A stretch of DNA of 64,000 nucleotides. Origin: an uncultured Reyranella sp. GTDB taxonomy: Bacteria; Pseudomonadota; Alphaproteobacteria; Reyranellales; Reyranellaceae. The notes under the pieces were generated by a model that did no database searches, was not told the origin of the DNA, and worked only from the letters and a program-made list of their open reading frames with translations. Both the position numbers and the translations under genes were made by a program. Of the stretch, positions 61,720 through 64,000 are shown piece after piece; the stretch's first letter is position 1, and every line of letters starts with the position of its first letter. Where the stretch lies: contig NZ_CAMFKM010000021.1 of assembly GCF_945957355.1 (NCBI RefSeq), positions 1 through 64,000 on the forward strand, written 5' to 3'.

Positions 61720-62451
61720 CTACTCGGGCAGGTCCAGCCAGGCGCGAATCGTGTTCTCCAGCACCTTGGACAGGAAGAACAGAAGCTCCGTCGCCATCTC
61801 CGGTCCGAAGGCTTCGGGATCGCGGGCGCCGAAACACATGACGCCGTCGGGCGAGCCCGACGAGACCTGCAGACGCATCAGGACGTCGGACTTCACGAAG
61901 CGCGCGACGTCGCCGAAGAACGCCTCCTCGCCCACGATGTCGGAGCGCAGGCGGGCATGCTTGTCCGGCCCGATGGCGGCATCGATGGCGCCCGGCGCCA
62001 GCACGTAGACGCCGCGCACCGGCACGCGCTTGGGCGCATCGGCATTGGCCTCGATCGCGAGTGTGATGAAGTCGACGTCGAGCAGCTCGGGCAGCTCGTG
62101 CGTCACGACGTGGATCATCTTCTCGAAGGTCGTCGCCTGGATGATGCTGATGACCGCCGCCTGGATGCGGTTCTGGACGATCTGGTTCTGCTTGGAGTTG
62201 GCGATGATCTCGGTGCGCTCGACCTTGAGCTTTTCGATCTCGCCGCGCAGGCGCTTCAGGATCGCCTGCTGCATGTCGATGACGCCAGGCCCCTGGACCC
62301 GCGGCGTCACGCCCATCTCGGCCGCCAGCTCGCCGTGCTTGTCGAAGAAATCGGGATGGGCCCTGAGATAGGCGACGACATCGTCGGCCGTGATCAGCTT
62401 CACCTGCCGGCCCGAGCCGTCGGGCGCCGGAATCGTACCGTCATTGGCCAT
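61720..62451 (-). CDS. DUF484 family protein
   Basis: This is a GAF-like protein of unknown function (243 residues). It has the conserved start VVAYLRAHPDFFDKHGELAAEMG, a coiled segment RLRGEIEKLKVERTEIIANS and a C-terminal GAF-type domain containing GVMCFGARDPEAFGPEMATELLFFLSKVL. The DUF484-xerC pairing is widespread and observed here with a 7-bp gap, suggesting a shared role or co-expression. Confidence 0.9.
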   Translation of the reverse strand: MANDGTIPAPDGSGRQVKLITADDVVAYLRAHPDFFDKHGELAAEMGVTPRVQGPGVIDMQQAILKRLRGEIEKLKVERTEIIANSKQNQIVQNRIQAAVISIIQATTFEKMIHVVTHELPELLDVDFITLAIEANADAPKRVPVRGVYVLAPGAIDAAIGPDKHARLRSDIVGEEAFFGDVARFVKSDVLMRLQVSSGSPDGVMCFGARDPEAFGPEMATELLFFLSKVLENTIRAWLDLPE

Positions 62452-62466
62452 GCGCCCGTCTCCGGG

Positions 62467-63123
62467 TCAGAGGATCGACTGGCCGGTCTTGGCCCAGTCG
62501 TCGAGGAAGGCCTTGAGACCGTTGTCCGTCAGGGTGTGCTTGAAGAGCTGACGCAGCACGTTCGGTGGCAGGGTGCCGACATGGGCGCCGAGCTTGGCGG
62601 CGGCGATCACGTGCTGGGTATGGCGGATCGAGGCCACGAGAACCTCGGTCTTGAAGTGCGGATACTGGCGATAGATCGTCATGATCTCGCCGATCAGATG
62701 CATGCCGTCCTGGCCGATATCGTCGAGCCGGCCGACAAAGGGCGAGACGAAGGTGGCGCCGGCCTTGGCGGCCAGCAGGGCCTGTGCCGCGGAGAAGCAC
62801 AGGGTGACGTTCACCATCGTGCCTTCGGAGGTCAGTGCCTTGCAGGTCTTGAGCCCGTCCGGCGTCAGCGGCACCTTCACGGTGACGTTCTTCGCCAGCT
62901 TGGCGAGCTTGCGGCCTTCCTCGAGCATCGTCTTGTGGTCGGTCGCGACCGTTTCGGCGCTGACCGGGCCCGGGACGATGGCGCAGATCTCCTTGATCAC
63001 GTCGAGCATCTGCCGGCCGGACTTGGCGATCAGCGAGGGATTGGTCGTCACCCCGTCGAGAAGCCCTGAGGCCGCGAGATCCTTGATATCGGCGACATCG
63101 GCGGTATCGACGAAGAACTTCAT
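62467..63123 (-). CDS. Transaldolase, small TalC/FSA-like type
   Basis: This 218-residue enzyme is the compact transaldolase family. MKFFVDTADVADIKDLA is the standard opening, DGVTTNPSLIAKSGR the substrate loop, and the Schiff-base lysine is in NVTVKVPLTPDGLKTCKAL. SPFVGRLDDIGQDGMHLI completes the barrel. It may be transaldolase of the pentose phosphate pathway or fructose-6-phosphate aldolase; these are hard to tell apart by eye. It is divergent from priA, with only 13 bp between starts. Confidence 0.92.
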   Translation of the reverse strand: MKFFVDTADVADIKDLAASGLLDGVTTNPSLIAKSGRQMLDVIKEICAIVPGPVSAETVATDHKTMLEEGRKLAKLAKNVTVKVPLTPDGLKTCKALTSEGTMVNVTLCFSAAQALLAAKAGATFVSPFVGRLDDIGQDGMHLIGEIMTIYRQYPHFKTEVLVASIRHTQHVIAAAKLGAHVGTLPPNVLRQLFKHTLTDNGLKAFLDDWAKTGQSIL

Positions 63124-63136
63124 ATAAACTACCCCA

Positions 63137-64000
63137 ATGGCCAGTGGTTCGGACTCGCCTGTTACCACAATTTCTAGCGATTCCCCTTCGGAGCCACAAG
63201 CCAAGGGGACCGCTTCGTCGCGTCTCGAACCGGTGGAAAACACGATCAAGGTCCTGCTGCCGCTGCCGCTCGGCGATGCCTACGACTATCGCGTTCCCGA
63301 AGGCATGGCGGTCATGCCGGGACATTTCGTCGTCGTGCCGCTGGGCAAGCGCGAAACGGTCGGCGTCGTCTGGGGCGACGGCACCGGCGATGTCGCGCCG
63401 GAGAAGCTGCGCGATGTGATCGCGGTGCTGCCGGCGCTGCCGATGGCCGATGCAATGCGCCGCTTCGTCGACTGGGTGTCGGCCTACACGCTGATGCCTG
63501 CAGGCGCCGTGCTGCGCATGGCGATGAGCGTGCCCTCGGCGCTCGAAGCGCCGAAGACGGAACTGGTCTATCGCCCCGCCGCGCCGACCGAAGACACGCC
63601 CCTGAAGCTCACGGCGGCGCGTCGACGCGTGCTGGAGCAGTTGAAGGACGGACCGGCGATGGCCGCCGCGGAACTGGCGCACCTCGCGGGCGTCGGCACA
63701 TCGGTCGTCAAGAGCATGGCATCGCTCGGATTGCTCGAGACGGCGGAGCGCACCGTGCGCCGCTCCTTTCCCCGGCCGGACGGGCTGCACCAGGGGCCGA
63801 CCCTGTCGCCGGCGCAGCGGATCGCTGCAGACGGGCTCGTCGCGAAAGTTAAGGCGCACGCCTTCTCCGCGACCCTGCTCGATGGCGTGCCCGGTGCGGG
63901 CAAGACGGAAGTCTATTTCGAGGCGATCGCAGCCTGTCTCGCCGCGGGCCGGCAGGTTTTGGTGCTGCTGCCGGAGATTGCGCTGACCGCGCAGTGGCTG
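63137..64000 (+). CDS. priA: Primosomal protein N' (PriA helicase), 5' part
   Basis: PriA restarts stalled replication forks as a 3'-5' helicase. The frame is open to the end of the window (288 codons, partial). The 3'-end DNA-binding domain opens VLLPLPLGDAYDYRVPEG, followed by a winged-helix region (LTAARRRVLEQLKDGPAMAA) and the Walker A region DGVPGAGKTEVYFEAIAACL. The chosen ATG gives an unusual Ser/Thr-rich extension of about 35 residues before the family start; a later GTG near 63230 may be the true start. Confidence 0.88.
   Translation, partial: MASGSDSPVTTISSDSPSEPQAKGTASSRLEPVENTIKVLLPLPLGDAYDYRVPEGMAVMPGHFVVVPLGKRETVGVVWGDGTGDVAPEKLRDVIAVLPALPMADAMRRFVDWVSAYTLMPAGAVLRMAMSVPSALEAPKTELVYRPAAPTEDTPLKLTAARRRVLEQLKDGPAMAAAELAHLAGVGTSVVKSMASLGLLETAERTVRRSFPRPDGLHQGPTLSPAQRIAADGLVAKVKAHAFSATLLDGVPGAGKTEVYFEAIAACLAAGRQVLVLLPEIALTAQWL

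Overview
The window is high-G+C DNA with gene content typical of an alphaproteobacterium. Lineage markers are a split glycine decarboxylase (gcvPA/gcvPB), an F0 ATP synthase operon with paired b and b' subunits and no F1 genes beside it, a CcrM-type GANTC methyltransferase, an mdh-sucCDAB-lpd cluster, and an SOS box of the alphaproteobacterial form GTTC-N7-GTTC. A Rhodospirillales/Reyranella-like or Rhizobiales-like chromosome fits, but the exact genus is inference. The region is almost wholly coding. No rRNA, tRNA, CRISPR array, insertion sequence or prophage was seen, and no gap between genes exceeds about 250 bp.

Layout. 1-2945: gcvPA-gcvPB. 3042-5702: atpI-atpB-atpE-atpF'-atpF on the minus strand, with a promoter and a terminator. 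5753-7942: a thiol-dioxygenase-like cupin fused to four rhodanese domains. 8017-15255: a lytic transglycosylase, then a CoA-transferase, a stand-alone thiol dioxygenase, a tripartite tricarboxylate transporter (Bug-TctB-TctA) and a cupin; this looks like an uptake and catabolism unit, possibly for an organosulfur acid. 15486-36137: a genome-maintenance and housekeeping stretch (moaB, SplB-like radical SAM protein with LexA box, rnhB, ccrM, mutY, DUF721-DsbA fusion, second DsbA, smc, dapE), broken between rnhB and ccrM by about 5 kb of accessory redox genes. 36142-41472: a membrane protein, truA, fmt, zapE and two hydrolases. 41543-50470: the TCA block mdh, sucC, sucD, sucA, sucB, lpd. 50478-54491: a small membrane protein, an ECF sigma/anti-sigma/secreted-protein cluster and a CPA2 antiporter with a cyclic-nucleotide-binding-like domain. 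54496-60095: a site-2 protease, hydrolase, porin-like protein, reductase, B12-radical SAM protein and acetyltransferase. 60073-64000: a racemase, xerC, a DUF484 protein and a transaldolase on the minus strand, then the 5' part of priA running off the end.

The TCA block supplies 2-oxoglutarate dehydrogenase with its E3, succinyl-CoA synthetase and malate dehydrogenase; E3 could also serve the glycine cleavage system whose P protein opens the window. The minus-strand F0 genes would build the proton channel.

The most notable signals are: a LexA box inside the promoter of the SplB-like gene; an in-frame DUF721-DsbA fusion with an internal twin-arginine signal, next to a second DsbA; the cupin-tetrarhodanese protein with only one intact catalytic cysteine; four GANTC sites packed upstream of ccrM; two families of intergenic palindromes whose stems differ by compensatory changes; a three-hairpin spacer before sucC; and an ECF-type promoter that may autoregulate its own sigma operon.
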